The notes under the pieces: model-generated
The model's database searches: none
What the model saw: only the letters and a program-made list of their open reading frames with translations
Told to the model about the DNA's origin: nothing
NCBI GenBank assembly: GCA_019912885.1
Contig: JAIOHV010000028.1
Span: 1-55,162 of the forward strand
Direction of reading: 5' to 3'
Length of the DNA stretch: 55,162 nt
Source of the DNA: a bacterium
Lineage (GTDB): Bacteria > Lernaellota > Lernaellaia > JACKCT01
Position numbers and translations under genes: made by a program
Part shown: positions 33,940 through 43,753 of the stretch, in pieces
Position numbering within the stretch: position 1 is the first letter of the stretch
Layout: every line of letters begins with the position of its first letter

Positions 33940-35043
33940 TTATCCGCCCGGCGACAAAATCGGCAACACCAATTCCGACTCGTCCACGCCTTCCACCGCC
34001 GCCGAGACAAGCGGCGCGTCGGGCGCGTCGCCAACGCGTTTGATGGCTGCGGCTACGTCGAACGCCGCGATGGCGTCCTCCCGATAACGCACCGGGTACC
34101 GATCGCGGCGCAGCGCGAACGCGAGTTCCTTGCGCACCCGCGCGCGCTTGCGTTCGGTGGCCCGGGTTCGCGCATCCTCCTTCGCCTCGGCAAACGGCTT
34201 GTCGAACTCCTCCGGATGATCCGAGTAATATGCCTCGGCTTCGACCGAGGTCGCCACGACGTTCGTCCCCGTGATCTTCTCGGCCGTGATGTGCCCGAGC
34301 AGATTCGTCTCCGCCACGAAGCGTCGCGTCTTGAACTCCGGCGTCTTGTCGCGTTTATTTGCGACCGCTTCGAGCTGCCAAAGTTCCTGCTCCAGGTACA
34401 GACGCCCAAGATAGCGCCGCCCCGGCGCGGACCCGACCAGTTCGCGCAACGGTTTGGGCAGGGTTTTGATCCACTCGATGAATTCATTCATTTCCAGGTC
34501 GAACGCCCTCCCGGCGATCACCGGCGCCGAGCCTTCGAGATCGAGCGGATTCTTTTCGAGCGTGTCGTCGTGGATCGTGACCTCGTATTCCTGCGAAAGC
34601 GCCGCGACACGCTCTTTCAACGCTTCCCGAAACGCCGCTGCGTCGGCGCCTTCCGGCAAACCGCGAAAGACGGCGTCCTTGGCCATGTCGATAAGAATGA
34701 TCTTCGAGGCGACATCCATTGCCTCGTGAAAGGCGGGCGAGTTCTGCAACCCGCGCCGCCGCCCTTCCTTGGCGTAGGCAACAAGGTCGATCTGCGTTTC
34801 GAGAATTTCTTTCAGGCCGTCCTCGGTTCTTGCTTCCTTCAAGCCCGTTTCCGGAAGCGCGGCGATGACGTAGGCCAGATGATCGCGCGTGATCTTGTGA
34901 TCCGAAATGGTCGCCAGCGTGGGGTCGGCGGGATCGTCCGGCGGCGGCTTGGCCGCGTGCCGGGGACGGCACGCCGAAACCGATGCGGCGAACATGACGG
35001 CGACGCAAACCGCCGCGGAAAGGCAAGACAATTTTCGGAACAT
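33940..35043 (-). CDS. SurA-like periplasmic lipoprotein (peptidyl-prolyl isomerase family N-domain)
   Basis: 367 residues from ATG 35043; an in-frame ATG 13 codons upstream (35082) is possible. Lipobox AASVSAC (Cys25), then a Pro-rich linker and SurA-N-like segments: LATISDHKITRDHLAYVIAALP, LKEILETQIDLVAYAKEGRRRGL, and later FVAETNLLGHITAEKITGTNVVATSVEAEAYYSDHPEEFDKPF, the pattern seen in SurA/PrsA-type chaperones. No convincing parvulin catalytic domain, so it may act as chaperone only. Divergent from bioF across 156 bp, which must hold both promoters. Confidence 0.8.
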   Translation of the reverse strand: MFRKLSCLSAAVCVAVMFAASVSACRPRHAAKPPPDDPADPTLATISDHKITRDHLAYVIAALPETGLKEARTEDGLKEILETQIDLVAYAKEGRRRGLQNSPAFHEAMDVASKIILIDMAKDAVFRGLPEGADAAAFREALKERVAALSQEYEVTIHDDTLEKNPLDLEGSAPVIAGRAFDLEMNEFIEWIKTLPKPLRELVGSAPGRRYLGRLYLEQELWQLEAVANKRDKTPEFKTRRFVAETNLLGHITAEKITGTNVVATSVEAEAYYSDHPEEFDKPFAEAKEDARTRATERKRARVRKELAFALRRDRYPVRYREDAIAAFDVAAAIKRVGDAPDAPLVSAAVEGVDESELVLPILSPGG

Positions 35044-35199
35044 GATGGGGCGTTTTCCCGTCAAGGCTCGGATTCGATTCATGGCGTTGCGTGGACGAAT
35101 GACGCCACGGAAGCGGCGAGGATACGGGCAAGCCGCCGCGCATTTCAAGCGCGCCGCCGCGCGATGACATCCCGGCGACACGCCGCTATTGTTCGCCCC

Positions 35200-36378
35200 A
35201 TGCGAATCGACGATCGCATCGACGACATCCTTCGCGCGATCGACGCCGCCGGCCGGCGGCGATCGCTGCTTCCGATCGAAGGTGCGGCGGGGCCGTGGAT
35301 CCGCGTCGCGGGGCGCGATCTCGTCAACTTCTGCGGCAACGACTACCTCGGTCTCGCGCACGATCAGCGCGTCATCGACGCGGCGGCGCGCGCGGCGGAG
35401 ATCCACGGCGCGGGCGCGGGCGCGAGCCGTCTCGTCACCGGCAATCCCGCCGGATACGAGGAACTGGAAAGCGCCCTCGCCGGCTTCGTCGGCAAGGACG
35501 CCGCGCTACTTTTCGGGTCCGGCTGGCACGCGAACACCGGCCTTCTACCCGCGCTTGCCGGCGCGGGCGACGTCATTTTTTCCGATGATCTCAATCACGC
35601 GAGCATCATCGACGGAGCGCGCCTTTCGCGCGCGAAGTGCATCGTCTACCGCCATGCGGACCTCGACGACCTGGAAAACAAGCTGAAAGACGAGCGTGCC
35701 CGCGCGCGCTCCGCCATCGTTGTCACCGAGTCCATTTTTTCGATGGACGGCGACGCGCCCGATCTTGCCGCCATCGCCGGACTATGCGGGCGTCACGACG
35801 CCGCGCTCGTGGTCGACGAGGCGCACGCCCTTGGCGTGACGAACGATGGCCGCGGGCGCGTCGCCGGGCTGGGGCTTTCCGGCGCGGTCTTCGCGGTCGT
35901 CGGCACCTTCGGAAAGGCGCTCGGATCGTTCGGCGCGTTTGTCGCGGGGAACGCGCGGCTGCGCGAACTCTTGATCAACACCGCCCGGCCCGCAATTTTT
36001 TCGACCGCGTTGCCGCCGCCGGCCGTCGGCGCGGCGCGCGAGGCTCTGCGCATTCTGGCCGATGAAGGCGAACCGCTCGTTTCGCGCCTGCGCGAAAATT
36101 CGGTCGCCATGGCGCGTTGGGCGCGCGCGGCGGGATTCGAGACGCCGGATCCGCCGGGCGCAATTATGTCGATCGTTCTCGTCGAGGAGGCGCGCGCGGT
36201 CGCGGCCGAATCCGCGCTGGCCGACGCGGGCGTCCTCGCCCGCTCCATCCGACCGCCGACGGTCCCGCCCGGCACGAGCCGTTTGCGTTTGACGGCTTGC
36301 GCCGCGCACGCCGACGGCGATATCAGCCGCCTGGGCCGTGCCCTGCGCACCATCAAGGGGGCGCCCAACGAAACGTAG
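35200..36378 (+). CDS. bioF: 8-amino-7-oxononanoate synthase-type PLP enzyme
   Basis: 392 residues. Alpha-oxoamine synthase signatures: NFCGNDYLGLAHDQRV (44-59), HGAGAGASRLVTGN (69-82), the PLP-binding SFD-like region ESIFSMDGDAPDL, DEAHALGV (206-213) and the Schiff-base Lys239 in VVGTFGKALGSFGAF. The product condenses an acyl-CoA/ACP with an amino acid. BioF (pimeloyl + alanine, biotin pathway) is the best fit by length and motif. 2-amino-3-ketobutyrate CoA ligase or another alpha-oxoamine synthase cannot be excluded, as no other bio gene is here. Confidence 0.85.
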   Translation: MRIDDRIDDILRAIDAAGRRRSLLPIEGAAGPWIRVAGRDLVNFCGNDYLGLAHDQRVIDAAARAAEIHGAGAGASRLVTGNPAGYEELESALAGFVGKDAALLFGSGWHANTGLLPALAGAGDVIFSDDLNHASIIDGARLSRAKCIVYRHADLDDLENKLKDERARARSAIVVTESIFSMDGDAPDLAAIAGLCGRHDAALVVDEAHALGVTNDGRGRVAGLGLSGAVFAVVGTFGKALGSFGAFVAGNARLRELLINTARPAIFSTALPPPAVGAAREALRILADEGEPLVSRLRENSVAMARWARAAGFETPDPPGAIMSIVLVEEARAVAAESALADAGVLARSIRPPTVPPGTSRLRLTACAAHADGDISRLGRALRTIKGAPNET

Positions 36379-36403
36379 TTGAATCGCCAAACAACCGCCG
36401 CTT

Positions 36404-36702
36404 TGCGATGTCGGTGCCGCGAGCGCCAGCCAGCGGTCCGCCACGAACCGCCACACCGCGCCGCCGCGTCAAAAGGCGCGTTGCGATGTCGGTGGCCGCG
36501 AGCGCCAGCGAGCGGGCTCGTGGCGCCACCGGCAGAGGCGTTCTTCACCGCGACGTTGCAGCCCGCGCACTTCGCCGCCTGCGGCGACTTCGTTTGCGGA
36601 CTCCGAGGCTGAACTGGTGTTCGCCGTTCCCGGGGAAATCGCTGCGCCGCTCGCGGGCGATTGGCCCGGCCGAACGGGTGTTCGGCGGACCCAGGGAAAG
36701 CG
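36404..36702. repeat. Gene-free stretch with two families of direct repeats
   Basis: GCGATGTCGGTGCCGCGAGC (36406) recurs ~77 bp later as GCGATGTCGGTGGCCGCGAG (36483). GGTGTTCGCCGTTCCCGGGG (~36615) recurs ~60 bp later as GGTGTTCGGCGGACCCAGGG (~36676). The region lies between convergent bioF and the membrane protein gene. No gene was seen. Confidence 0.65.
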
Positions 36703-38997
36703 CTACCCCTCGTCCGCGGGATAAACCGCGGCGGCCAGACCGTAGGCGGCCAGGCCCGCGAGCGTCGCCGCGGTGAAGCCGAACGACATCGCCAGAACTA
36801 TCGCCGCCACCGAGCCCAGCACGGACGCCGCGGAATTGACCGCGAACATCCACGGCACCGTCTCGTCTTCATTGACCGCGCGCACGCCGAGCGGAAACGG
36901 CATGCCCATCAGGAATCCCAGCGGGAAAAGCAGCAAAACGGTGATGAACGCGCGCTGCGCGACAGGCAACCCGAGCGTCGCGGCGAACACGCGCGGCGAA
37001 CCGGCGCGCAATAGCAGCGCCGCGCCGATCAGCAGCACAACGACGACAACAAGCGACAAACGCGGTTTTCGCTTGCCGAGGAACGACGACGCGCCCGAAC
37101 CCGCCGCGCTCGACGCCAAAAGCGTCGCCAGGAACACCGCGAGCGTCAGCGTCGGGTGGCCCAGGTAAAGGATGAACGACTGCATCACCGCGATCTCGAG
37201 TACGAGATAACCGACGCCGATCGCCGCGAAAAACAACGCCGCGCGCAGGTGGCCGGAAAGCAACAGGCGATGCCGGCGGATGACGACAAGAGGCCCCAGC
37301 ATCAGCAGCGCAACAAAGGCCGACGCGATGCCGAACAGGGCGAAAACGATGAGCAGACCGACATTGCGGATCTTCGCGCTCCACGCCAGCTTGAACGATT
37401 CGGCCAGGTCCGACAGACGCAGCGTGTTGAAAAAGAACGGCCGGTTGTCGGTCGGCGGCGCAAGATCGAGGTGCTGCGCGCGAAGCCAATCGGCCAGCAC
37501 CGGCGCGCGCAGCATCTGCTTGATGGCGGCCAGTCCCGTCTCGGTGTACGGGGAGTAGAGAATCTCAAGGCCGAGCGCCAAGGCATCGGCGTGCAATTCG
37601 TGGATGTCGTCGAGCGTGAAGGGCGTGTTGCGGATCATCACGTTCGCGAACTTGTCGTTCGTGGCGACGAAGACGCAATTTTCCGGCGAATCCACGCCGC
37701 GCTCCTCGAGCACCGCGCGGCCGAGCGCCGCCATGCGCAGCACGTATTCCGGCGCGTCGCGCCAGCGCTTCACGGCGAGCATGCCGCGCGGCGTCAGGTG
37801 GTCGAAGTACTCGTGAAACGCTTCCTTGGTGAACAGGTAGTTTTCCGTCAGCGCGAACGCACCCCCGGCGGTCGCGGCCCAGGTGTCCACAAGCGTGAAG
37901 TTGATGACGTCGAATTTCTTTGGCGCGCGCGCGATATACGAGCGCCCCTCCGCGAGCACCACGTCCACGTTCGGCGCCTGAAAAAGCCCGCCCGCCATGG
38001 ACGCGAACTCCTGCTCGACCATGCCGATGATGATCGGGTTCATCTCCACGCCAAGCACGTGCCGCGCGCCGGCCGCGAGAGCGGTCAGGATGTGCTCGCC
38101 GCCGCCGGAGCCGACCACCAGCACGTCCTCGTTTTCGAGAAACTCGTACGGCAGGCGCTGCAGGTTCGCGTCCGGCGTCTGCGTCGCCTGGGCGTCGCCC
38201 GTGTACGGCGTGACCGGCGTGTGCGCGACGCCATCGATCTCGAGCATGATGTCGCCGATCTGGGGCCGGTGGTACGCGATGACGCGCGAGAACGTGTTCC
38301 AGCGCACGACGATCGGATCCGGCTCGTCGTTGCCCTTGGAGTGATGGATTGTCAGAAATCCCGTGGCCGAATGGACGCCGATGATCGAGGCGAGCACGAG
38401 TGCCGCGCCGGCGAGCGAATACGTCTCCTCGCGCGGGGCGATACCGGCGCACGCGACCAGCCCGCCCGCGATCGCGACGAGCGCCGTGCCAAGCAGCGCC
38501 GCCTCGCCGCCAAGGACATCCAGAAGGAATATCGTCGCGACGCACCCCGCCGCCGCGCCCGCGAGGTCGGAAAGGTAGATCGCGCCGATGCGGTCGGCGC
38601 CGCGCGAAAAGACAAGGCCAAGGAAAAACCCGGCGCCCGCGAACGGCGCGGACGCGGCAAGAAAGACGACGGACATCTTCGCGAGGAAGGCGACGGAAAG
38701 ATCCATGTCGCCGAGCTTCATCGTGCGCAGCAGGGCGACGACGGCGATCTGCGAAAGCGCCATGACGACCGCCGCGCGCCCGAGGTGCCGTGGCATTTCG
38801 CCGGCGCGGATGCGTGAGCCGAACAGGTGCAGCGCAAGCGCGCCGAGCCCGAGGCCGAACAGGCACACGCTGATGGCGAGAAACGCGAAGTGATACCACA
38901 TCACCACGCTGAACACGCGCGTGAGGATGATCTCGGTCGCCAGCACCGCGGCGGCGACAAGGAAGGTCGCGACAAGCGTGCGGAATGGGTGCGTCAA
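36703..38997 (-). CDS. Polytopic membrane protein with spermidine-synthase-like domain
   Basis: 764 residues from a TTG whose TTGA overlaps the preceding gene's TGA, with GAGG eight bases upstream, so the pair is translationally coupled. About six N-terminal helices (residues 5-240), a central SAM-dependent-methyltransferase-like (spermidine-synthase) domain with VLVVGSGGGEHILTALAAGARHVLGVEMNPIII and an acidic DVINFTLVDTWAATAG, and about six further C-terminal helices (FGIASAFVALLMLGPL, AALFFAAIGVGYLVLEIAVMQSF). Membrane SpeE-like proteins of this layout are known but biochemically obscure; polyamine synthesis is not certain. Confidence 0.85.
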   Translation of the reverse strand: MTHPFRTLVATFLVAAAVLATEIILTRVFSVVMWYHFAFLAISVCLFGLGLGALALHLFGSRIRAGEMPRHLGRAAVVMALSQIAVVALLRTMKLGDMDLSVAFLAKMSVVFLAASAPFAGAGFFLGLVFSRGADRIGAIYLSDLAGAAAGCVATIFLLDVLGGEAALLGTALVAIAGGLVACAGIAPREETYSLAGAALVLASIIGVHSATGFLTIHHSKGNDEPDPIVVRWNTFSRVIAYHRPQIGDIMLEIDGVAHTPVTPYTGDAQATQTPDANLQRLPYEFLENEDVLVVGSGGGEHILTALAAGARHVLGVEMNPIIIGMVEQEFASMAGGLFQAPNVDVVLAEGRSYIARAPKKFDVINFTLVDTWAATAGGAFALTENYLFTKEAFHEYFDHLTPRGMLAVKRWRDAPEYVLRMAALGRAVLEERGVDSPENCVFVATNDKFANVMIRNTPFTLDDIHELHADALALGLEILYSPYTETGLAAIKQMLRAPVLADWLRAQHLDLAPPTDNRPFFFNTLRLSDLAESFKLAWSAKIRNVGLLIVFALFGIASAFVALLMLGPLVVIRRHRLLLSGHLRAALFFAAIGVGYLVLEIAVMQSFILYLGHPTLTLAVFLATLLASSAAGSGASSFLGKRKPRLSLVVVVVLLIGAALLLRAGSPRVFAATLGLPVAQRAFITVLLLFPLGFLMGMPFPLGVRAVNEDETVPWMFAVNSAASVLGSVAAIVLAMSFGFTAATLAGLAAYGLAAAVYPADEG

Positions 38998-40178
38998 CGG
39001 CGTCCTCGCTCGATCACGCGCTTGAGCGTGCGGCGCACGGCCGGGTCGGTGTTGATGAACGCGCGCGCGAAAAACCGCATGGCGGCAATCGTACGGCCCG
39101 ACAGGAATTGCACAAGCCGCCGCGATCCGTTCGACCAGTGCAGCTTGTACTCCGCCTCGCCGCGCAGGAATTCGTACCGTTTCGCGCCTCGCGCGCACGC
39201 GTCCTGAAGCGAAAACGAAAGCGCCGCGTAACCGAGGTTGTATTTCGGATAGTTCGACGATCCGCCCTGCTGATAGAGGTAGTACCGGTTGCCGGCGTGG
39301 ATCGCGTAGGTCACGAACGCGGGCTCGCCGTCGATGTCGAGAAACCCGAGCCGCAACTCGCCGCGCGAAAGCGCGCCCGCCGCGTACTCGCGATGAAACG
39401 CGCGCATCGCGTCCGTGGCAAATGCCTCGCTGCCGCCCTCGGCTTTCCAGCGCTCTTCGTGCAATTCGAACAGGCGCGTCATCGCGGCGGGCAGCGTGGC
39501 GGGGTCCTCGTGATAGCGATGCCCGATCTTGTGATACACACCGATCTGCTTCACCTTCTTGCGCGCGTTGTAGCGGCTCTTTTTCGAGAGCGTATCTAGG
39601 TAGGCGTCGTAGCCGCCCGGCAGGTCCGCGTACGGCGCGCCGTACAGCACGCGATAGCGCGAAACGCGCCCGGACATTGCCGCGTATTGCAGCGCCTCAA
39701 GCCCCGGCGTCTCGTCGTCCGCGTCGGCCAGATCGAGGATGTCCCAATCGCCGGCGTCGCGCGAAAGAAATCCGTATAGCGCGGACCACACCTCGTCCAC
39801 GCGCCCGTTGGCCGCGATAAAGCCGAGAAGGTCCGAGCAGTTTTCGCCGTTGCCGAGGCCTTGTAGCACGCGATAGGCCCCGCCGCGCGTTGCGATCGGA
39901 ACGCGCACGTCACCGACCATCTCGCGCTCGAGTTCGCGCGCGGTCATCGTGCGCCGGTACATCGGCGCGAGGCCGACAAGCCGGCCGTCCTCGTCGCGCG
40001 CGATCGCGAGGCGCAGCATATGGCCCGCGCCGTAATGCCGCCACCACGCGCGACACCAGGCGTGCGAGGAAAAAAGCGGGTCCGCGGGCGAATCGGCCAG
40101 CAGCGACGCCCACTCGCCAGCCAGACGGTCGAAGCCCGCGTCGTCCTCGACGAGATCGAAGCTCAGCGGCCCCGCCAC
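38994..40178 (-). CDS. GNAT-fold acyltransferase, CelD/FemAB-like (Acetyltransf_6)
   Basis: 394 residues from GTG 40178 with GGAGG five bases upstream. A frame extending to 40331 runs into a TGTCCATCC repeat and is rejected. Features of the CelD/BcsL-type family: PLFSSHAWCRAWWRHYG near the start, KSRYNARKKVKQIG, and the C-terminal GNAT core LGFLDIDGEPAFVTYAIHAGNRYYLYQQGGSSNYPKYNLGYAALSFSLQDACARGAKRYEFLRGEAEYKLHW. Such enzymes acylate polysaccharide precursors or, as FemAB, add amino acids to cell-wall stems. Upstream partner of the coupled membrane protein at 36703. Confidence 0.85.
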   Translation of the reverse strand: MAGPLSFDLVEDDAGFDRLAGEWASLLADSPADPLFSSHAWCRAWWRHYGAGHMLRLAIARDEDGRLVGLAPMYRRTMTARELEREMVGDVRVPIATRGGAYRVLQGLGNGENCSDLLGFIAANGRVDEVWSALYGFLSRDAGDWDILDLADADDETPGLEALQYAAMSGRVSRYRVLYGAPYADLPGGYDAYLDTLSKKSRYNARKKVKQIGVYHKIGHRYHEDPATLPAAMTRLFELHEERWKAEGGSEAFATDAMRAFHREYAAGALSRGELRLGFLDIDGEPAFVTYAIHAGNRYYLYQQGGSSNYPKYNLGYAALSFSLQDACARGAKRYEFLRGEAEYKLHWSNGSRRLVQFLSGRTIAAMRFFARAFINTDPAVRRTLKRVIERGRR

Positions 40179-40295
40179 GCACACCTCCATGAATGCGGCG
40201 AAAAAGTCCGGCCCGTATCTATCGGCAGCAAGGGCAACGTGGTGAATCTTATAGTCGCGCGCGCGGGAAATGTCGAAGGCCTGGGCACGGAATAT

Positions 40296-40335
40296 GTTGT
40301 CCATCCCGTCCATCCTGTCCATATTGTCCATGTCC
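40296..40335. repeat. Tandem 9-bp repeat (TGTCCATCC-type)
   Basis: Four degenerate units (TGTCCATCC, CGTCCATCC, TGTCCATAT, TGTCCATGT) between the divergent GNAT and mtnA genes. Confidence 0.8.
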
Positions 40336-40372
40336 GCGGCACATCACGCCGCGAAATTGGGGGAGCCGACCG

Positions 40373-41413
40373 TTGGTCAAGACAATCGAATGGAACGACG
40401 GCGACGTGGTGATGATCGATCAGCGCGCGCTGCCGGACGAGGAAATCTATCTCGCCTGCAAGAACACGGACGAGGTCGCGGACGCGATCCGCACGCTCGC
40501 GGTCCGCGGCGCGCCGGCGATCGGCATCGCCGCGGCGTACGGCCTCGCGCAGGCCGTCGTGCGCGGGCCGGACGATCCGGCGAAATTGCGCGAAACCTTC
40601 GACGCGGCGGCGGCGCTTCTCGCCTCCACGCGGCCGACCGCCGTCAACCTGTTCTGGGCGATCGAACGCATGACGCGCCGTTACGCCGGGACGATCGGTG
40701 ACGGCCCCGACGCGGCGCGCGAGGCGCTCATCGACGAGGCGCGCGCGATCCACGAGGAAGATATTGCGGCCTGCCGGCGCATGGGCGCGTTCGGCGCCAA
40801 ATTCGTGCCCGACGGCGCGACGATCCTGACCTACTGCAACGCCGGCGCGCTCGCGACCGGCGGCTACGGCACGGCGCTCGGCGTCGTGCGCGCGGCGGCC
40901 GAGGCGGGGAAGAAGGTGCGCGTGTTCGCCTGCGAGACGCGCCCGCTTCTGCAGGGCGCGCGGCTGACCGCGTTCGAGCTTGCCGCGGACGGCATCGATG
41001 TGACGATCATCCCGGATAACGCGGCCGGGCACATCATGTCGCGCGGCGGAGTCGACCTCGTGGTCACCGGCGCGGATCGCATCGCGGCGAATGGCGACGT
41101 GGCCAACAAGATCGGCACGTACACCGTGGCGGTGCTCGCGCGCGAAAACGGCGTGCCGTTCTACGTCGCAGCGCCGCTGTCGACGATCGACCCGGCCACG
41201 AAAGGCGGCGCGGACATCCCCATCGAGGAGCGTGCGCAGGACGAGGTGACGAACGTGCGCGGCCGGCTTGTCATCGCGCCGAAAGGCGTCGCCGCGCGGA
41301 ACCCCGCGTTTGATGTCACCCCCGCACGCTTCGTGCGCGCGATCTTCACCGAGCGCGGCGTCGCCGAGCCGCCGTCGGAGGCGAGCATCCGGAAGCTGGT
41401 GGAGACGTCGTAG
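40373..41413 (+). CDS. mtnA: Methylthioribose-1-phosphate isomerase
   Basis: 346 residues from a TTG (LVKTIEW...) with GGAG eight bases upstream. Family motifs are all present: [13 protein letters not shown] (45-57), the catalytic Cys155 in [14 protein letters not shown] and Asp235 in [23 protein letters not shown]. It converts S-methyl-5-thioribose-1-phosphate to the ribulose isomer in methionine salvage. No other mtn gene is in the window. An intrinsic terminator follows. Confidence 0.95.
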   Translation: MVKTIEWNDGDVVMIDQRALPDEEIYLACKNTDEVADAIRTLAVRGAPAIGIAAAYGLAQAVVRGPDDPAKLRETFDAAAALLASTRPTAVNLFWAIERMTRRYAGTIGDGPDAAREALIDEARAIHEEDIAACRRMGAFGAKFVPDGATILTYCNAGALATGGYGTALGVVRAAAEAGKKVRVFACETRPLLQGARLTAFELAADGIDVTIIPDNAAGHIMSRGGVDLVVTGADRIAANGDVANKIGTYTVAVLARENGVPFYVAAPLSTIDPATKGGADIPIEERAQDEVTNVRGRLVIAPKGVAARNPAFDVTPARFVRAIFTERGVAEPPSEASIRKLVETS

Positions 41414-41414
41414 G

Positions 41415-41432
41415 GGCGCGATTCATCGCGCC
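41415..41432 (+). terminator. Intrinsic terminator after mtnA
   Basis: GGCGCGA-TTCA-TCGCGCC, a perfect 7-bp stem, then AGGGTTTT. It overlaps the start of a dispersed GTAGGGGCGCGATTC-type repeat. Confidence 0.75.
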
Positions 41433-41436
41433 AGGG

Positions 41437-41475
41437 TTTTCACCGCGAAGGCGCTAAGGACGCTGAGAAGGTTCG
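41437..41475. repeat. Left tract of a pair flanking a polyAsp-tail gene
   Basis: TTCACCGCGAAGGCGCTAAG and following GAC/GCTGAGAAGG units. The complementary tract is at 42795-42828, on the other side of the gene 41498-42673. Confidence 0.65.
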
Positions 41476-41497
41476 GTCGTTCGGGTGAAACGCCAGA

Positions 41498-42673
41498 TCA
41501 GCAATTGAAAAACCCGCCGTTGCCATCGTCGTCGTCATCGTCGTCCGCGGAATCGTTGTTGCTCGAATCGTCGTCGCCGGAAGCCGCGGCATCGTCGTCA
41601 TCGTCATAGTCGGACATTTCATCGTCGTCCGCGGAATCGTCATCGGGCGTATCGTCGTCGGATGCGTCGTCGTCAACCGCGTCGTCGTCTGGGTCGCGAG
41701 GCAAGGAAAAATTACCGGTCGACCACGGTCCAAGGTACGACCATGCGGTAAATTCAAATTTTCGCCCCGGAAGACTGTCGGTCGTCGCGTAGAACAAAAA
41801 CGTCTGCTTCTCGCCTTCGCGAACGTCACCGCCGGTCGAGGAGTCGTAGGGCACGTATTCCCAGCGGATCGCGGGCGGATCGTAAGACAGGGAATTGATC
41901 CAGTCGCCTTCGCCATGCAACGAAGGGGGATTAATCGCGTCGCCCGGCTGAAGAAGCCACCGGTCCGGCGCCAATAAGTTGACCGCGTCGATCCAATTGC
42001 CGTTTCCCATCGGGCTCGTGTTTTCGACTTCGAATTCAAACAAATAACGTGTGTCTGGCTTGATTTGCGGCGGCGACGCGATCGCGGCCGCAACCGTAAA
42101 CCCTTCCGGGGGCAGCCAATCCGGCCAGTCGCCAACGCACTCGTAGTAATCGCATGGTAATTCGAAAAACGAGGTCATCGACGCTTCAAGGGTGCACGCG
42201 AAGTAGTTGAGAAAATCGTCGGGATTACAATGGGCGGAAGCTTCTCCGTAATTCGTTTCGTAGTTCACCATGGCGAAATCACGACAAGTCATATCGTCAA
42301 CGTCAAAAATCGTTTCAATGTTTGGATACAAGGGCGCGCCGACACTGAGGAGAAACATGTCGAACGCGACGCGAGTGCAGTCTGTCCGTGCCAAATCGGT
42401 CTCACACCAGGCATAAAACGCTAAAAACGACGTTAAAGCCCAAGTCGCTCTTTCGGCGTCCGGTATGGGGACAAACGCCCAGTATCGCCCTGCACAAGAC
42501 AGACCTGGATTCGCTTTCGCGTCGGCAGGCGTACTAACGTTCTTTTCGGCGAATACGTCCGAGAGTCTGGAAATTTCCGATATTTGGGGGAACCGCTCAA
42601 TCGACGCAATAACTGGAACGGATATCAAGGACGAAAAAGCGACGAGAAGCCGTAGCACCAAGTAGCGACTCAT
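41498..42673 (-). CDS. Exported protein with polyAsp tail ending GGFFNC
   Basis: 391 residues; the ATG at 42673 follows GAGGGTGG, two codons after an alternative GTG. Signal peptide (~1-23, VPVIAS) without lipobox. Residues ~30-190 contain many Cys (SCAGRYWAF, WCETDLARTDC, DMTCRDF, HCNPDD, PCDYYECVG). A beta-rich domain with family-like motifs (TRYLFEFEVENTSPMGNGNW, REGEKQTFLFYATTD) covers ~190-325. The C-terminal ~65 residues are Asp in runs of three to eight and end GNGGFFNC. The whole gene lies between inverted copies of a short repeat (41437 and 42795), unlike its neighbours. Function unknown. Confidence 0.82.
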   Translation of the reverse strand: MSRYLVLRLLVAFSSLISVPVIASIERFPQISEISRLSDVFAEKNVSTPADAKANPGLSCAGRYWAFVPIPDAERATWALTSFLAFYAWCETDLARTDCTRVAFDMFLLSVGAPLYPNIETIFDVDDMTCRDFAMVNYETNYGEASAHCNPDDFLNYFACTLEASMTSFFELPCDYYECVGDWPDWLPPEGFTVAAAIASPPQIKPDTRYLFEFEVENTSPMGNGNWIDAVNLLAPDRWLLQPGDAINPPSLHGEGDWINSLSYDPPAIRWEYVPYDSSTGGDVREGEKQTFLFYATTDSLPGRKFEFTAWSYLGPWSTGNFSLPRDPDDDAVDDDASDDDTPDDDSADDDEMSDYDDDDDAAASGDDDSSNNDSADDDDDDDGNGGFFNC

Positions 42674-42794
42674 GGCCACCCTCGATCATTGCAACGACGT
42701 CACACTATACCCCTCCCTTGGGTTCTGCCAGCGAATTCTATCGCCGCGACAATGCGACGAGCACGGATGAGGGACCCATGCCTTGTTTCCGAAA

Positions 42795-42828
42795 GACCTT
42801 CGCGTTCTTTCCGCCTTCGCGGTGAATC
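42795..42828. repeat. Right tract of the pair
   Basis: GACCTTCGCGTTCTTTCCGC-type tract ending GCGGTGAA, complementary to 41437-41475. Confidence 0.65.
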
Positions 42829-42831
42829 CCC

Positions 42832-43620
42832 TCAGCAGAGATTCATGCAGTCGATCGCCGTGTCGATGTCGCCCGGGCAGTAGGTGTCGGCGCAGATTTC
42901 GTAGCACGACCACGGATGGCCGGTTTTGCCGCAGACCTTCATCATTTCGGCCTCGAAGATCTGGTAGTCCGTGCCGTTGATGACGAACCCGATGCCGCAG
43001 TCGTAAATCTTGTCGACGGAAACCGTGCAGCCGCCCGTGGGCTCCACGTCGAGGCAGGCATTGAAGCAATCGACCTCGCAGGTCGTCTGCGCGCAGTCGT
43101 CAAAACAGCTCCACGTGGGGCTCGTCGTTTTGGCGAATTGCGCCAGCCAGGTTTCGAGCTCCTCGCACCAGTCCTGGTGATAAGCCGCGTCCTCGCCGCC
43201 GAATCCCACCAGGCAGCCGTTCACCATGTCGTCGGCGATTTCCGCGCACGTGGCGGGGGAGAGATCGTCGTCCGACACGTCGTCATCCGTCGCGTCGTCG
43301 TCGGAGGCGTCGTCATCGGCCCCATCGTCGTCCACGGCATCGTCATCCAGCGCGTCGTCATCATCGACGGCGTCGTCATCGTCCGCGCCGTCGTCGTCAT
43401 CGCCCAGGTCGTCGTCATCGTCATCGTCGTCCGCGCCGTCATCGTCGTCGTCATCGTCGTCGTCGTCGCCGCCGATGCCGCCGGGACCGGGAAACTCGTC
43501 GTCGATCTCGTCGTCCTCGTCGTCGTCGTCCCCGCCCCCACCGACGCAGGCGATCAACGCGCTCGATGCAACGAACGCGATCGAAATCATCAGCGTCAAC
43601 CACACGAAACGCGCGCTCAT
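42832..43620 (-). CDS. PolyAsp lipoprotein with Cys-rich C-terminal domain
   Basis: 262 residues; ATG preceded by GGGGGAT. Lipobox ASSALIAC (Cys25), then VGGGG and a ~95-residue segment that is mostly Asp in runs of up to ten, interrupted by Gly/Ala/Leu/Ser. The mature domain (~130-262) has over ten Cys (CAEIADDMVNGC, DWCEELETWL, SCFDDCAQTTCEVDCFNAC, YDCGIGF, SCYEICADTYC, DCMNLC), probably a disulfide-rich extracellular fold. Function unknown. A decayed copy of its 5' end lies upstream at 44516-44685. Confidence 0.85.
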   Translation of the reverse strand: MSARFVWLTLMISIAFVASSALIACVGGGGDDDDEDDEIDDEFPGPGGIGGDDDDDDDDDDGADDDDDDDDLGDDDDGADDDDAVDDDDALDDDAVDDDGADDDASDDDATDDDVSDDDLSPATCAEIADDMVNGCLVGFGGEDAAYHQDWCEELETWLAQFAKTTSPTWSCFDDCAQTTCEVDCFNACLDVEPTGGCTVSVDKIYDCGIGFVINGTDYQIFEAEMMKVCGKTGHPWSCYEICADTYCPGDIDTAIDCMNLC

Positions 43621-43753
43621 GGCGTATCCCCCGATGTGCCCCATTCCGACTGTGCAATTTAGCGGAATTTTCGCGTTTCGCCCAACACCGCGGGCGTATG
43701 GCCGGTCCGTCGCGCAACGCCGCGGCTCCAGGCATAACGCAGGCGCGCCTTGA

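Noticed and set aside
33025-36378. 1117-codon plus-strand frame across 33.0-36.4 kb
   Set aside because: It is in frame with bioF only at its 3' end; upstream it runs antisense to the SurA-like gene. The bioF start at 35200 fits the family length.
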